This document shows, in pieces, positions 1 to 6,088 of a DNA stretch of 6,157 nt. Below the pieces are notes generated by a model. That model searched no databases and was not told the DNA's origin. It saw nothing but the letters and a program-made list of their open reading frames with translations. Positions within the stretch are counted from its first letter, which is position 1, and every line of letters starts with the position of its first letter. Source of the DNA: Bacillota bacterium (lineage in GTDB: Bacteria > Bacillota > Bacilli > Alicyclobacillales > Alicyclobacillaceae); the NCBI GenBank assembly GCA_021816665.1, contig JAKAXI010000131.1, positions 1 to 6,157 of the forward strand, written 5' to 3'. A program made the translations under genes and the position numbers.

Positions 1-845
1 TCCAACTTGTTGCGAATGTCCGAGCGCTCTTTGTCGTTCACGAGGCCCACCAGGACGCCTGCGAGAAAGGTGCCGAGAATCACCTGCACACCGAGGGTTT
101 GGGAGAGGACCATAAAGACGATCATGAGCGCGAGCGACGCGCGAATGCCGAGTTGCGCGGTGCCGTCCGCCAGTCCGCTCAGCAGGTTAAAGCGCGCAAA
201 CCGACGAGCGACGCGGTAGAACACCAGGAGAACCACGAGCAGGATGAAAACGAGGAAGACGCGCGGCGAAAACCCGCCTTTAAACAAGGAGACGGCGACG
301 GAGATGAGCGACATCGTCACGAAGTCCGCAAACACCGCGGCCGCGAGAATCAGTTGGCCGAATTCGGACGACAACAGGTTATACTCTTTCAGAACCGGTA
401 CAACCACGGTTAGCGATGTGGTCGTGATGATGAGGGCAAACAGCAGCGGGCTCTTGACCATCTGCTGGTGGTAAAGCCCGGTAGAAAGCAGGTAGGCGAG
501 TCCGAATGTGACTGCGCATGCGAACGTGGCGAACACTGGGGCGCTTTGCAACCAGGCCTTCATGGAGGACTGACCCGCGACTCTGCGCAGTCGTAGAGCG
601 CCAAAGTCGATCTCAAGACCTGACACGAACATCAGGTAGGAGAGCCCGAAGAACTGGAGAAAGCTGAGCCACTGGCTTTGGTGGATGATGTCAAAACCGC
701 TTTTCCCTACGACAATTCCAATCAGAATTTCACCGACGACAATGGGTACGCGAAGACCCCGCAAGCGACTGACCAAGAGCGGCACCAAAAGCGCTAGAAG
801 TGATACAATGAGCAACGACGTTACAGAAAAGTTTGCGCCGTCCAC
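1..845 (-). CDS. KefB/CPA2-type cation:proton antiporter, N-terminal part (cut by window edge)
   Basis: Reading leftward from a GTG at 845-843, the frame stays open for 281 codons to the window edge, so the C-terminus is missing. The product is an integral membrane protein with about eight or nine hydrophobic segments (roughly residues 9-26, 33-50, 62-78, 100-120, 133-150, 162-187, 196-214, 234-252 and 256-270). It resembles the Na+/H+ or K+/H+ exchanger domain of the CPA2 (KefB) family: VPIVVGEILIGIVVG in the second segment, LSYLMFVSGLEIDF in the third, a TTTSLTVVVPVLKE stretch before the crossover region, and VFADFVTM with Asp174 where the ion-binding aspartate lies in this family. Residue 173 is Ala where several characterised members carry Asn, Asp or Gln; the effect on ion selectivity is not known from sequence. 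The start is supported by a GGAGGAGGT ribosome binding site at about 850-858 and a good promoter just upstream. Family members are about 390 residues, or about 600 with a C-terminal TrkA-type domain. Which type this is, and which ion it moves, cannot be seen. It diverges from the rib operon and has no evident link to it. Confidence 0.88.
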   Translation of the reverse strand, partial: MDGANFSVTSLLIVSLLALLVPLLVSRLRGLRVPIVVGEILIGIVVGKSGFDIIHQSQWLSFLQFFGLSYLMFVSGLEIDFGALRLRRVAGQSSMKAWLQSAPVFATFACAVTFGLAYLLSTGLYHQQMVKSPLLFALIITTTSLTVVVPVLKEYNLLSSEFGQLILAAAVFADFVTMSLISVAVSLFKGGFSPRVFLVFILLVVLLVFYRVARRFARFNLLSGLADGTAQLGIRASLALMIVFMVLSQTLGVQVILGTFLAGVLVGLVNDKERSDIRNKL

Positions 846-875
846 GTGACCTCCTCCTCGGTGAAAATGATTCTC

Positions 876-904
876 AGGATATCGAAGGACTGACCCGGCG
901 TCAA
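876..904 (-). promoter_or_regulatory. Sigma-A type promoter of the antiporter gene
   Basis: On the - strand, TTGACG (904-899; 5 of 6 matches to the -35 consensus) and TATCCT (881-876; 4 of 6) are separated by exactly 17 bases. Transcription would start near 869, giving a 5' leader of about 25 bases that carries the ribosome binding site just before the GTG at 845. A second possible - strand promoter lies further upstream: TTGACT at 985-980, 17 bases, then TATTGC at 962-957, with a TGG extension. It is the weaker match. Confidence 0.6.
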
Positions 905-937
905 CTCAGTGTGAGAAGAGGGGCAGGGGCAACCTTC

Positions 938-966
938 TTGCTTTTCCTGTGTAGTTGCAATACCAT
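938..966 (+). promoter_or_regulatory. Weak candidate promoter for the rib operon
   Basis: TTGCTT (938-943) and TACCAT (961-966) are separated by 17 bases, which would start the leader near 973, about 40 bases before the aptamer. Matches to consensus are only 3 of 6 and 4 of 6. A TAATAT at 998-1003 could be an alternative -10 with its start near 1010, but it has no recognisable -35. A promoter must exist between the divergent antiporter gene and the riboswitch; which of these is used is uncertain. Confidence 0.25.
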
Positions 967-1011
967 CTACTATGTAACTAGTCAATGTGAACTAACCTAA
1001 TATTGGAGTGT

Positions 1012-1180
1012 TCCTTCAGGGCAGGGTGAGGCGAGACGTTGTCGAGCCAATTCCCGATCGGTGGTGATGCAGGAGACTGCAAAGTCCACGAGCCTGCGAG
1101 AGTCGGAAGGTCGGCTTTTGCACATGGGCAGGAACTGGTGAAAGTCCAGTACCGACGGTATAGTCCGGATGAAAGAAGGA
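1012..1180 (+). ncRNA. FMN riboswitch aptamer (RFN element)
   Basis: This RNA binds flavin mononucleotide and controls the downstream riboflavin genes. Conserved RFN blocks appear in the right order. The P1 closing helix pairs TCCTTC (1012-1017) with GAAGGA (1175-1180). Next come AGGGCAGGGTGA, TTCCCGATCGGTGGT and CCACGAGCC. CCTGC (1093-1097) pairs with GCAGG (1128-1132). A hairpin ACTGG/CCAGT (1134-1138 with 1146-1150) encloses the TGAAAGT loop. The 3' signature CCGACGGTATAGTCCGGATG ends at 1171. A GCAG/CTGC hairpin with a GAGA loop lies at 1069-1080. Unlike the short loop of the B. subtilis rib leader, the P2 loop carries a 19-base hairpin insertion (1030-1048). Position directly ahead of ribD and a terminator supports control by transcription attenuation, as in the B. 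subtilis rib operon. Confidence 0.96.
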
Positions 1181-1196
1181 CCTTCTAAACCGTTGC

Positions 1197-1219
1197 CATG
1201 GTCTGCCCTGCGGACCGTG
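1197..1219 (+). other. Linker hairpin between aptamer and terminator
   Basis: In the RNA, 1197-1205 can pair with 1211-1219 around a CCCTG loop (9 bp including G-U pairs; core GGTC/GACC). It is enclosed by a second helix in which ACCTTCT (1180-1186) pairs with GGAAGGT (1231-1237), with one G-U pair. Together they would fold the 60-base linker compactly and bring the aptamer close to the terminator. The pairing is seen by eye only; no folding energy was calculated. Confidence 0.45.
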
Positions 1220-1242
1220 TACATCGTCGTGGAAGGTACATC

Positions 1243-1267
1243 AGCCCCCTGAAGCAGGGGGCTTTTT
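1243..1267 (+). terminator. Intrinsic terminator of the riboswitch expression platform
   Basis: AGCCCCCTG (1243-1251) pairs perfectly with CAGGGGGCT (1255-1263) around an AAG loop. The 9-bp stem, mostly G-C, is followed by a run of five T (1263-1267). It sits between the aptamer and the ribD ribosome binding site, the usual place for the FMN-dependent off switch. When FMN is bound and P1 is closed, this hairpin is expected to form and stop transcription before ribD. Part of the 5' arm and loop (1247-1254) is complementary to the P1 region (1014-1021), a candidate antiterminator. Confidence 0.92.
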
Positions 1268-1272
1268 GCGTA

Positions 1273-1277
1273 GGAGG
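1273..1277 (+). promoter_or_regulatory. ribD ribosome binding site
   Basis: GGAGG lies six bases before the GTG at 1284 and only five bases after the terminator T-run. It fixes the ribD start downstream of the hairpin. The hairpin is so close that it might also hinder ribosome access; that is inference. Confidence 0.85.
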
Positions 1278-1283
1278 AGAGTC

Positions 1284-2450
1284 GTGAACGAGGACGAGCG
1301 CTATATGGCCACTGCGCTCTCGCTTGCAGAACTCGGGCGAGGGCAGACATCACCGAACCCTCTGGTTGGCGCCGTGATTGTCCGGAACGGGGAGATTGTC
1401 GGTCAAGGCGCGCACCTCAAAGCCGGTGGGCCGCACGCTGAAGTACATGCGCTGCGCATGGCAGGCAGCTTGGCGGAGGGAGCCACGGCGTATGTGACGC
1501 TTGAGCCATGTTCTCATTTTGGGAGAACACCGCCTTGCGCGGATGCGCTCGTCGCCGCGAAAGTGAGCCGGGTCGTGGTCGCTGCACTCGATCCAAACCC
1601 TGCAGTGCAAGGGGAAGGCGTCCGCCGACTGCGGGCGGCAGGCCTCGAAGTCGTCACGGGCGTGCTTGAACAAGAGGCACAAGTCCAGAACGAGGCCTAC
1701 TTGACTTGGCGGGCCCTGAACCGGCCATTTGTCGTCTGGAAGTGTGCGGCGACGCTTGACGGCTATATCGCCACTGCAAACGGCGACAGTCGCTATGTGA
1801 CGAGTCCGGAGGCGCGGGAGTCTGTCCATGCGTTGCGCCGTCAGCATCCTGCCATTGCGGTTGGCGTTGGCACTGTGCTCGCAGATAACCCGCAACTCAC
1901 CGTGCGTCTGCGCGGCCGTGCCCTAGACGCTGCGCAGCCTCTGCGCGTCGTGTTTGACTCGCAACTCCGCACACCTCCTGTCGCCGCACTGTTTGAGCAA
2001 CCCGGTCAAGTTCGGCTGTACGCAAGTGCCGGCACAGGCCTTGATGCGTCCGAATTTGCGGCTCGCAAGGCGCGACTCGAGGAGCAAGGGGCTTCGATTC
2101 GCTTGGTTGAGGCCGGAGATGACGGGCGAGTGTCACTCGCTGCGGCGCTGCGAGACCTGGCACAGGACGGTTTCACGAGTGTGCTTGTGGAGTCAGGGCC
2201 ACGCGTCGCAGGCACCCTGCTTGGGGCTGACCTTGTGGACAAGGTGGTTTACTACATCGCACCGAAACTGCTCGGCAGCGGACGGTCGGCGGTCGAAGGT
2301 CGGGCGGTGGACCGAATGGCAGAGGCTCTGCAGTTGAAACGCATGACGGTGAGTCAGGTTGGTCCGGATTTACGAGTCGAAGGGTATATCGCGCAGGCCG
2401 ACGCCAGCGTGGAGCGTGGAGGTGGTTCGGTTGTTTACAGGCCTGATTGA
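1284..2450 (+). CDS. ribD: RibD: bifunctional pyrimidine deaminase/reductase of riboflavin synthesis
   Basis: A 388-residue cytoplasmic enzyme for the second and third steps after GTP opening: deamination of the diaminopyrimidinone ribosylaminophosphate, then NADPH-dependent reduction of the ribose to a ribityl chain. The N-terminal deaminase domain (about 1-145) has the zinc site of the cytidine-deaminase fold: His51 and catalytic Glu53 in HAEVHAL, then Cys76 and Cys85 in PCSHFGRTPPC. The reductase domain (about 147-370) begins at RPFVVWKCAATLDGYIA and includes SRYVTSPEAR, GVGTVLADNP, VESGP and the C-terminal APKLLG stretch. The start is GTG at 1284, six bases after GGAGG (1273-1277), and the protein opens with the family-like MNEDERYM. 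An in-frame TTG at 1266 lies inside the terminator and has no binding site. The final residues (VERGGGSVVYRPD) are encoded by the DNA that also carries the ribE ribosome binding site and start, so this tail may be shaped by the overlap. First gene of the operon, under riboswitch control. Confidence 0.97.
   Translation: MNEDERYMATALSLAELGRGQTSPNPLVGAVIVRNGEIVGQGAHLKAGGPHAEVHALRMAGSLAEGATAYVTLEPCSHFGRTPPCADALVAAKVSRVVVAALDPNPAVQGEGVRRLRAAGLEVVTGVLEQEAQVQNEAYLTWRALNRPFVVWKCAATLDGYIATANGDSRYVTSPEARESVHALRRQHPAIAVGVGTVLADNPQLTVRLRGRALDAAQPLRVVFDSQLRTPPVAALFEQPGQVRLYASAGTGLDASEFAARKARLEEQGASIRLVEAGDDGRVSLAAALRDLAQDGFTSVLVESGPRVAGTLLGADLVDKVVYYIAPKLLGSGRSAVEGRAVDRMAEALQLKRMTVSQVGPDLRVEGYIAQADASVERGGGSVVYRPD
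2418..2423 (+). promoter_or_regulatory. ribE ribosome binding site inside the end of ribD
   Basis: GGAGGT lies seven bases before the TTG at 2431, within the last codons of ribD. It decides the ribE start: longer in-frame extensions upstream (to 2359) would place this site within the coding region and would add residues not found at the N-terminus of riboflavin synthases. Confidence 0.85.
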
Positions 2451-3111
2451 AGAAGTGGCTTCGTTGCGCCGGATCGAGACTCGGAGTGAAGGCGCTCGGC
2501 TCGAGATCACCGCGCAACGGGTGCTTGAAGACGTCGCGCTCGGTGACAGTATCTGTGTCAACGGCGTGTGTCTGACCGTCACCGACTTCACGAAGGAGTC
2601 GTTTCACGTTGACGCTGTCCCCGAGACGATGCGCCGCACGAACCTCGGCAAACTGCGGACAGGCGACCGCGTCAATCTCGAACGCGCGCTTGCCGCCGGG
2701 GCCAGGTTCGGTGGACACATTGTGTCTGGCCACGTGGACGGCACTGGCCGGCTGCAGCGGCGCGATACTGAGGGCAATGCTGTCGTCCTGACGATTGGGG
2801 CGCCGCGAGCTCTGATGCGCTACATCGCGGAGAAAGGTTCCATCTGCGTCGATGGCGTCAGCCTGACCGTGATGGATGTGACGGTGGACAGGTTTCGGGT
2901 TTCGGTCATTCCGCACACAGGCATGGCCACGACACTCTTGCTGTCGCCTGTCGGGGCGACGCTGAACCTCGAGTGCGACGTGATTGCGAAATACGTTGAA
3001 CGCCTGCTCGGCCTCCCGACAGGAGGCGAAACTAAGCTCGAGGGAGACGTCGCCGTCCCCGATGGCGGTGGACTCAATATAGATTTTCTGCGCAATCACG
3101 GGTTTCTATAA
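2431..3111 (+). CDS. ribE: Riboflavin synthase, alpha subunit type
   Basis: A 226-residue cytoplasmic enzyme, active as a trimer in this family, that converts two 6,7-dimethyl-8-ribityllumazine molecules into riboflavin plus the pyrimidine, which RibH reuses. It starts at TTG 2431 to give MFTGLIEEV, the conserved N-terminus of the family. Two lumazine-binding barrels are visible as an internal repeat: GDSICVNGVCLTVTDF with FHVDAVPETMRRTNL (about 38-72) and KGSICVDGVSLTVMDV with FRVSVIPHTGMATTLL (about 135-170). GGHIVSGHVDGTG (94-106) opens the second barrel. The C-terminal helix region holds LECDVIAKYVERLL and ends with DFLRNHGFL. The gene overlaps ribD by 20 bases, which points to translational coupling. 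It is also called ribB in older Bacillus naming. Length is close to the usual 200-220 residues. Confidence 0.96.
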   Translation: MFTGLIEEVASLRRIETRSEGARLEITAQRVLEDVALGDSICVNGVCLTVTDFTKESFHVDAVPETMRRTNLGKLRTGDRVNLERALAAGARFGGHIVSGHVDGTGRLQRRDTEGNAVVLTIGAPRALMRYIAEKGSICVDGVSLTVMDVTVDRFRVSVIPHTGMATTLLLSPVGATLNLECDVIAKYVERLLGLPTGGETKLEGDVAVPDGGGLNIDFLRNHGFL

Positions 3112-3136
3112 AAGACAGGCAGAGGAGAGATGAACG

Positions 3137-4354
3137 ATGTTTGATCCGATTGAAGACGCTCTATCCGACCTGCGTCAGGGCAAAGTCGTCATCGTCGTCG
3201 ACGACGAAGACCGTGAGAACGAGGGGGATTTTATCGCACTCGGCTCGAAGGCAGACGCATCGGTTGTGAACTTTATGATCACGCACGGCCGTGGCCTGCT
3301 CTGCGTCCCGATTGATGAACCGCGTGCGAAGCGACTGGAGTTTCACGAGATGGTTGGCAAGAACACGGATTCGTTCGGCACAGCGTTTACCGTGTCGGTC
3401 GACGAAGCGAAGACGAAGACCGGGATCAGCGCTTATGAGCGCGCGGAGACGATCGCTGCCATCGTGAACGAGTCCACCGGGCCGGACGATTTCCGCCGCC
3501 CTGGCCACATCTTCCCACTCGTCGCGAAAGATGGCGGTGTCTTGCGGCGCGCCGGTCACACGGAGGCAGCTGTTGACCTCGCGCGGTTGTGTGGGGCGCC
3601 GGCGGTCGGGGTGATCTGCGAGATCCTCAACGAGGACGGCACGATGGCTCGTCTGCCGCAACTCGAGGAACTGGCGAAGCGGCACGGCATCAAGTTGATC
3701 TCGATCGAGAACCTGATTGCGTACCGCAAGCAGACCGAGCAGTTAGTCGAACGCGTCGAGCAGAGCGCCGTCGGTGGCCCGGCGGCGAGCGCGATGCTGC
3801 CGACACGCTACGGACTGTTCCAGGTCTACGTGTACGTGAACAAGCTGGACGGCAAGGAACACGTCGCGCTCGTGAAGGGTGAGATGGACGGCAGCCCGAC
3901 GCTTGTGCGCGTGCACTCCGAGTGTCTGACGGGAGACGCGTTTGGGTCGCTGCGCTGTGACTGTGGGCCACAGCTTGAGGCGGCGCTGCGGCAAATCGGC
4001 GAGGCGGACAAAGGCGTGTTGCTCTACTTGCGACAAGAGGGGCGCGGGATTGGCCTGTTGAACAAGATCAAGGCGTACGCGCTGCAGGACGAAGGCGTCG
4101 ACACAGTTGAGGCGAACCACAAACTCGGCTTCGCGGATGACCTACGCGACTACGGCATTGGCGCGCAGATTTTGTACGACCTCGGCGTCCGCAAGATGCG
4201 CCTTTTGACGAACAACCCGCGCAAAGTGAAGGGCATCCACGGGCACGGCCTCGAAGTTGTGGAGCGCGTCTCGCTCGAAGTCGACCGCAACCCGTACAAC
4301 GAGCACTACCTGCAGACGAAGAAGGACAAACTTGGACACTTGTTGCACTTTTAA
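3137..4354 (+). CDS. ribBA: RibBA: fused DHBP synthase / GTP cyclohydrolase II
   Basis: A 405-residue cytoplasmic two-domain enzyme that makes both riboflavin precursors. The N-terminal domain (about 1-199) converts ribulose 5-phosphate to 3,4-dihydroxy-2-butanone 4-phosphate plus formate: acidic metal-binding motif [11 protein letters not shown] (22-32), [28 protein letters not shown] (120-128) and [11 protein letters not shown] (138-148). The C-terminal domain (about 206-400) opens GTP, releasing formate and pyrophosphate. Its zinc ligands are Cys263, Cys274 and Cys276 in [17 protein letters not shown], with the same spacing as in E. coli Rib[12 protein letters not shown] (297-307), the [12 protein letters not shown] region and TNNPRKV are also present. 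All key residues look intact in both halves, so both activities are expected. The ATG at 3137 follows GAGGAG with about nine bases between. The gap from ribE is 25 bases, so the genes are probably co-transcribed. An out-of-frame ATG at 3130 stops after four codons. The last codons (GHLLHF) begin the ACTT-rich repeat that fills the following spacer. Confidence 0.97.
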   Translation: MFDPIEDALSDLRQGKVVIVVDDEDRENEGDFIALGSKADASVVNFMITHGRGLLCVPIDEPRAKRLEFHEMVGKNTDSFGTAFTVSVDEAKTKTGISAYERAETIAAIVNESTGPDDFRRPGHIFPLVAKDGGVLRRAGHTEAAVDLARLCGAPAVGVICEILNEDGTMARLPQLEELAKRHGIKLISIENLIAYRKQTEQLVERVEQSAVGGPAASAMLPTRYGLFQVYVYVNKLDGKEHVALVKGEMDGSPTLVRVHSECLTGDAFGSLRCDCGPQLEAALRQIGEADKGVLLYLRQEGRGIGLLNKIKAYALQDEGVDTVEANHKLGFADDLRDYGIGAQILYDLGVRKMRLLTNNPRKVKGIHGHGLEVVERVSLEVDRNPYNEHYLQTKKDKLGHLLHF

Positions 4355-4430
4355 GTGTGAGATGTACTTGCACACCTGCCAGACTTGGGCAGAACTTAGG
4401 CAGACACTTTTGGCACTTGCCGCACTTTTG
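4330..4430 (+). repeat. ACTT-rich short-repeat tract across the ribBA-ribH spacer
   Basis: The tetramer ACTT occurs nine times on the + strand in about 98 bases, starting at 4330, 4338, 4347, 4366, 4383, 4394, 4406, 4415 and 4424. Two sub-patterns stand out. One is an 11-bp tandem repeat with one mismatch, ACTTGGGCAGA (4383-4393) and ACTTAGGCAGA (4394-4404). The other is a 9-bp phased CACTT series at 4405, 4414 and 4423, which echoes CACTT at 4337 and 4346 in the last ribBA codons. A small hairpin CTGCC/GGCAG (4376-4380 with 4388-4392) is also possible. The tract ends right at the ribH ribosome binding site. No open reading frame of its own is convincing. Confidence 0.7.
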
Positions 4431-4443
4431 AGGAGGACATCAG

Positions 4444-4914
4444 ATGACGGTTCGCACACTGGAAGGACACCTGATTGGGGACGGACTGCGCGTCGGCATT
4501 GTCGTCTCGCGTTTTAACGAGTTCATCACGTCGAAACTGCTTGGCGGCGCGCTTGACGCCTTGAAGCGCCACGGCGTGGCCGACGACAACGTGACGGTGG
4601 CGTGGGTCCCGGGGGCCTTCGAGATCCCGTTCGTGACCAAACAGTTGGTGCAAAGCGGCCGCTACGACGCGGTGATCGCCCTTGGCGCCGTGATCCGCGG
4701 CTCGACCCCGCACTTTGACTACGTCGCCGGCGAAGTGTCGAAAGGCATCGCCAACATCGCGCTGTCGAACGACACGCCGACGATTTTCGGTGTGCTGACA
4801 ACAGACACGATTGAACAGGCGATTGAGCGCGCGGGCACAAAGGCCGGCAACAAGGGCTGGGATGCGGCGACGACCGCGATCGAGATGGCCAACCTGGTCA
4901 AGGTCATGCGCTGA
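4444..4914 (+). CDS. ribH: Lumazine synthase (riboflavin synthase beta subunit)
   Basis: A 156-residue cytoplasmic enzyme that condenses the ribitylamino-pyrimidinedione with 3,4-dihydroxy-2-butanone 4-phosphate to give 6,7-dimethyl-8-ribityllumazine, the substrate of RibE. Length matches the family. Visible landmarks are [16 protein letters not shown] (substrate-binding Phe24 region), WVPGAFEIP (54-62), [14 protein letters not shown] (81-94) with His90 matching the B. subtilis catalytic His88, FGVLTTDT (115-122), and [10 protein letters not shown] with Arg129 matching the phosphate-binding Arg127. In Bacillus, RibH forms a 60-subunit capsid around a RibE trimer; the co-encoded alpha-type RibE here makes the same assembly plausible, but sequence does not prove it. 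The ATG at 4444 follows AGGAGG (4431-4436) with seven bases between. It is the last rib gene, 89 bases after ribBA, and a hairpin follows directly. Confidence 0.97.
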   Translation: MTVRTLEGHLIGDGLRVGIVVSRFNEFITSKLLGGALDALKRHGVADDNVTVAWVPGAFEIPFVTKQLVQSGRYDAVIALGAVIRGSTPHFDYVAGEVSKGIANIALSNDTPTIFGVLTTDTIEQAIERAGTKAGNKGWDAATTAIEMANLVKVMR

Positions 4915-4927
4915 CGGCCGAACAAGG

Positions 4928-4949
4928 CGGCTGCCGATTACGGCAGCCG
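4928..4949. terminator. Hairpin between convergent ribH and the aldo/keto reductase gene
   Basis: CGGCTGCC (4928-4935) pairs perfectly with GGCAGCCG (4942-4949) around GATTAC; a ninth G-C pair would leave an ATTA loop. It starts 14 bases after the ribH stop and contains the TAA of the reductase gene (4940-4938), so it can serve both strands. No T-run follows on the + strand, and only a weak CCTTGTT follows on the - strand, so it is not a textbook intrinsic terminator. Position favours a shared transcript end. Confidence 0.55.
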
Positions 4950-5954
4950 TGTGCCCCGCGATGTGACGTAGAGGTGGTACCACTCGTCCCGAGTCAACTC
5001 GATTTGCAGAGCCTCGGCGCAAGCTTTGATGCGCTCTGGGTTGGTCGTACCGATGACGGGCTGGATGTTCGCTGGGTGTTTCATCAGCCAGGCGATCGCG
5101 ATTGCTTCGCGCGAGACACCCTTCTCTTCAGCCATTCGCGCGACAAGCGCCGCGGTGGCCTGTGTGGTCGCCGACTGGTCAGCCGCTGCTTGCTCGGCCA
5201 CCGATCGGCCGCTCAGATACCCGCGTGCGAGCGGGGACCAGGCTTGAACCTGGATGTCATGAAGTTGCATGTACTCCATGGTTCCGTCCGGGAAGTAGTT
5301 CGCTTGCGCTGCTACCTGATTGACGTGTACGCCGGTATCCACAAACCCGGTGTGCAAGAGGCTGAGTTCGAGCTGGTTGACGATGAACGGATGCGTCGAT
5401 CCGCTCGCAAGTAGCGCGATTTGTCCGGCGTTCATGTTCGACACCCCGAAATAGCGAACTTTTCCAGAGCGGTGCAGTGTGTCGAGGGCATGGCCAACTT
5501 CATCGGGATCCATCAGCGGATCGGGCCGGTGCAACAGCAACACATCTAGGTACTCGATGCCAAGGCGCTGCAGACTGCCGTCCACGCTCTGCACGATGTG
5601 CGACTTGGAGAAGTCATAGCGGCCGGGCACGGAGTCGCTTTCTGCAAAGCGGATCCCGCACTTCGACTGGATGTAGATGCTCTCGCGCAGCCCTGGCCGC
5701 GTCTTCAGAAGCTCTCCGAACACCTTTTCCGCCTTGCCGCTTCTGTAGATGTCAGCGTGATCGAAGAAGTTGATCCCGACCTCGAGGGCGGCCTCAACCG
5801 CCGCCTCCGCTTGTTTGATGTGCTCGGGATAGATGGGCCCCGGCGCCCACTCTCCGCCGAACCCCATGCAGCCGAGTGATATGCGGCTTGCATGCAAGCC
5901 CCGCTTGTTGAGCGGCATCGATTTCATATGATTCGACTCGTTCGACTCACTCAT
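4938..5954 (-). CDS. Aldo/keto reductase, YdhF/YcsN-like
   Basis: A 338-residue NADPH-type oxidoreductase of the aldo/keto reductase superfamily with a TIM-barrel fold, probably cytoplasmic. The catalytic tetrad is visible: Asp65 and Tyr70 in FFDHADIYRSG, Lys98 in QSKCGI and His142 in LLLHRPDPLMD. Other family segments are ISLGCMGFGG (N-terminal), LDTLHRSGKVRYFGVSN (158-173), VNQLELSLLH, QAWSPLARGYLSG (237-249) and the cofactor-binding QPVIGTTNPERI (298-309). The DHADIY, SKCGI and HRPDPLMD combination resembles E. coli YdhF and B. subtilis YcsN, whose physiological substrates are not well established, so none is proposed here. The ATG at 5954 follows AAGGAG (5970-5965) at ten bases. An ATG at residue 10 lacks a binding site and is less likely. 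It is convergent with ribH and has no evident role in flavin synthesis. No strong promoter was found upstream. Confidence 0.94.
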   Translation of the reverse strand: MSESNESNHMKSMPLNKRGLHASRISLGCMGFGGEWAPGPIYPEHIKQAEAAVEAALEVGINFFDHADIYRSGKAEKVFGELLKTRPGLRESIYIQSKCGIRFAESDSVPGRYDFSKSHIVQSVDGSLQRLGIEYLDVLLLHRPDPLMDPDEVGHALDTLHRSGKVRYFGVSNMNAGQIALLASGSTHPFIVNQLELSLLHTGFVDTGVHVNQVAAQANYFPDGTMEYMQLHDIQVQAWSPLARGYLSGRSVAEQAAADQSATTQATAALVARMAEEKGVSREAIAIAWLMKHPANIQPVIGTTNPERIKACAEALQIELTRDEWYHLYVTSRGTRLP

Positions 5955-6088
5955 GTGGCAACAACTCCTTCAGCATTCTCGTTTGGCACGGTCTCGCTTG
6001 GCGCGGTGGACCCTGGGAAACGCCTGGCGCTGTGGGCCTCGGCTCGTGCGGGCTGGGTTGGGTTCGCGAAGTTAGCGCGAGATCGGCG

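Noticed and set aside
99..474. + strand open frames of about 76-104 codons in the first 500 bases
   Set aside because: They are antisense to the antiporter, whose membrane segments and family motifs clearly mark the - strand as coding.
1266..1283. In-frame TTG at 1266 as the ribD start
   Set aside because: It lies in the terminator T-run and precedes the GGAGG site. The GTG at 1284 has proper spacing and gives the family-like N-terminus.
997..1353. 118-codon open frame on the - strand across the leader
   Set aside because: It runs antisense through the riboswitch and terminator, whose RNA structure explains the sequence.
2359..2430. Longer ribE starting upstream inside ribD
   Set aside because: It adds 24 residues not seen in riboflavin synthases. 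The MFTGLIEE start at 2431 has its own ribosome binding site.
2173..3099. 308-codon open frame on the - strand
   Set aside because: It is antisense to ribD and ribE, has no ribosome binding site or recognisable family, and is an artefact of G+C-rich codon use in real genes.
3130..3144. Mini-ORF (ATG AAC GAT GTT TGA) overlapping the ribBA start
   Set aside because: The binding site is only two or three bases from this ATG, too close, but well spaced for the ribBA ATG at 3137.
3192..3207. Perfect 16-bp palindrome centred on GTCGAC in ribBA
   Set aside because: It is explained by GTC and GAC codons for the conserved Val-Val-Asp-Asp-Glu segment of DHBP synthase, and it lies deep in the coding region.
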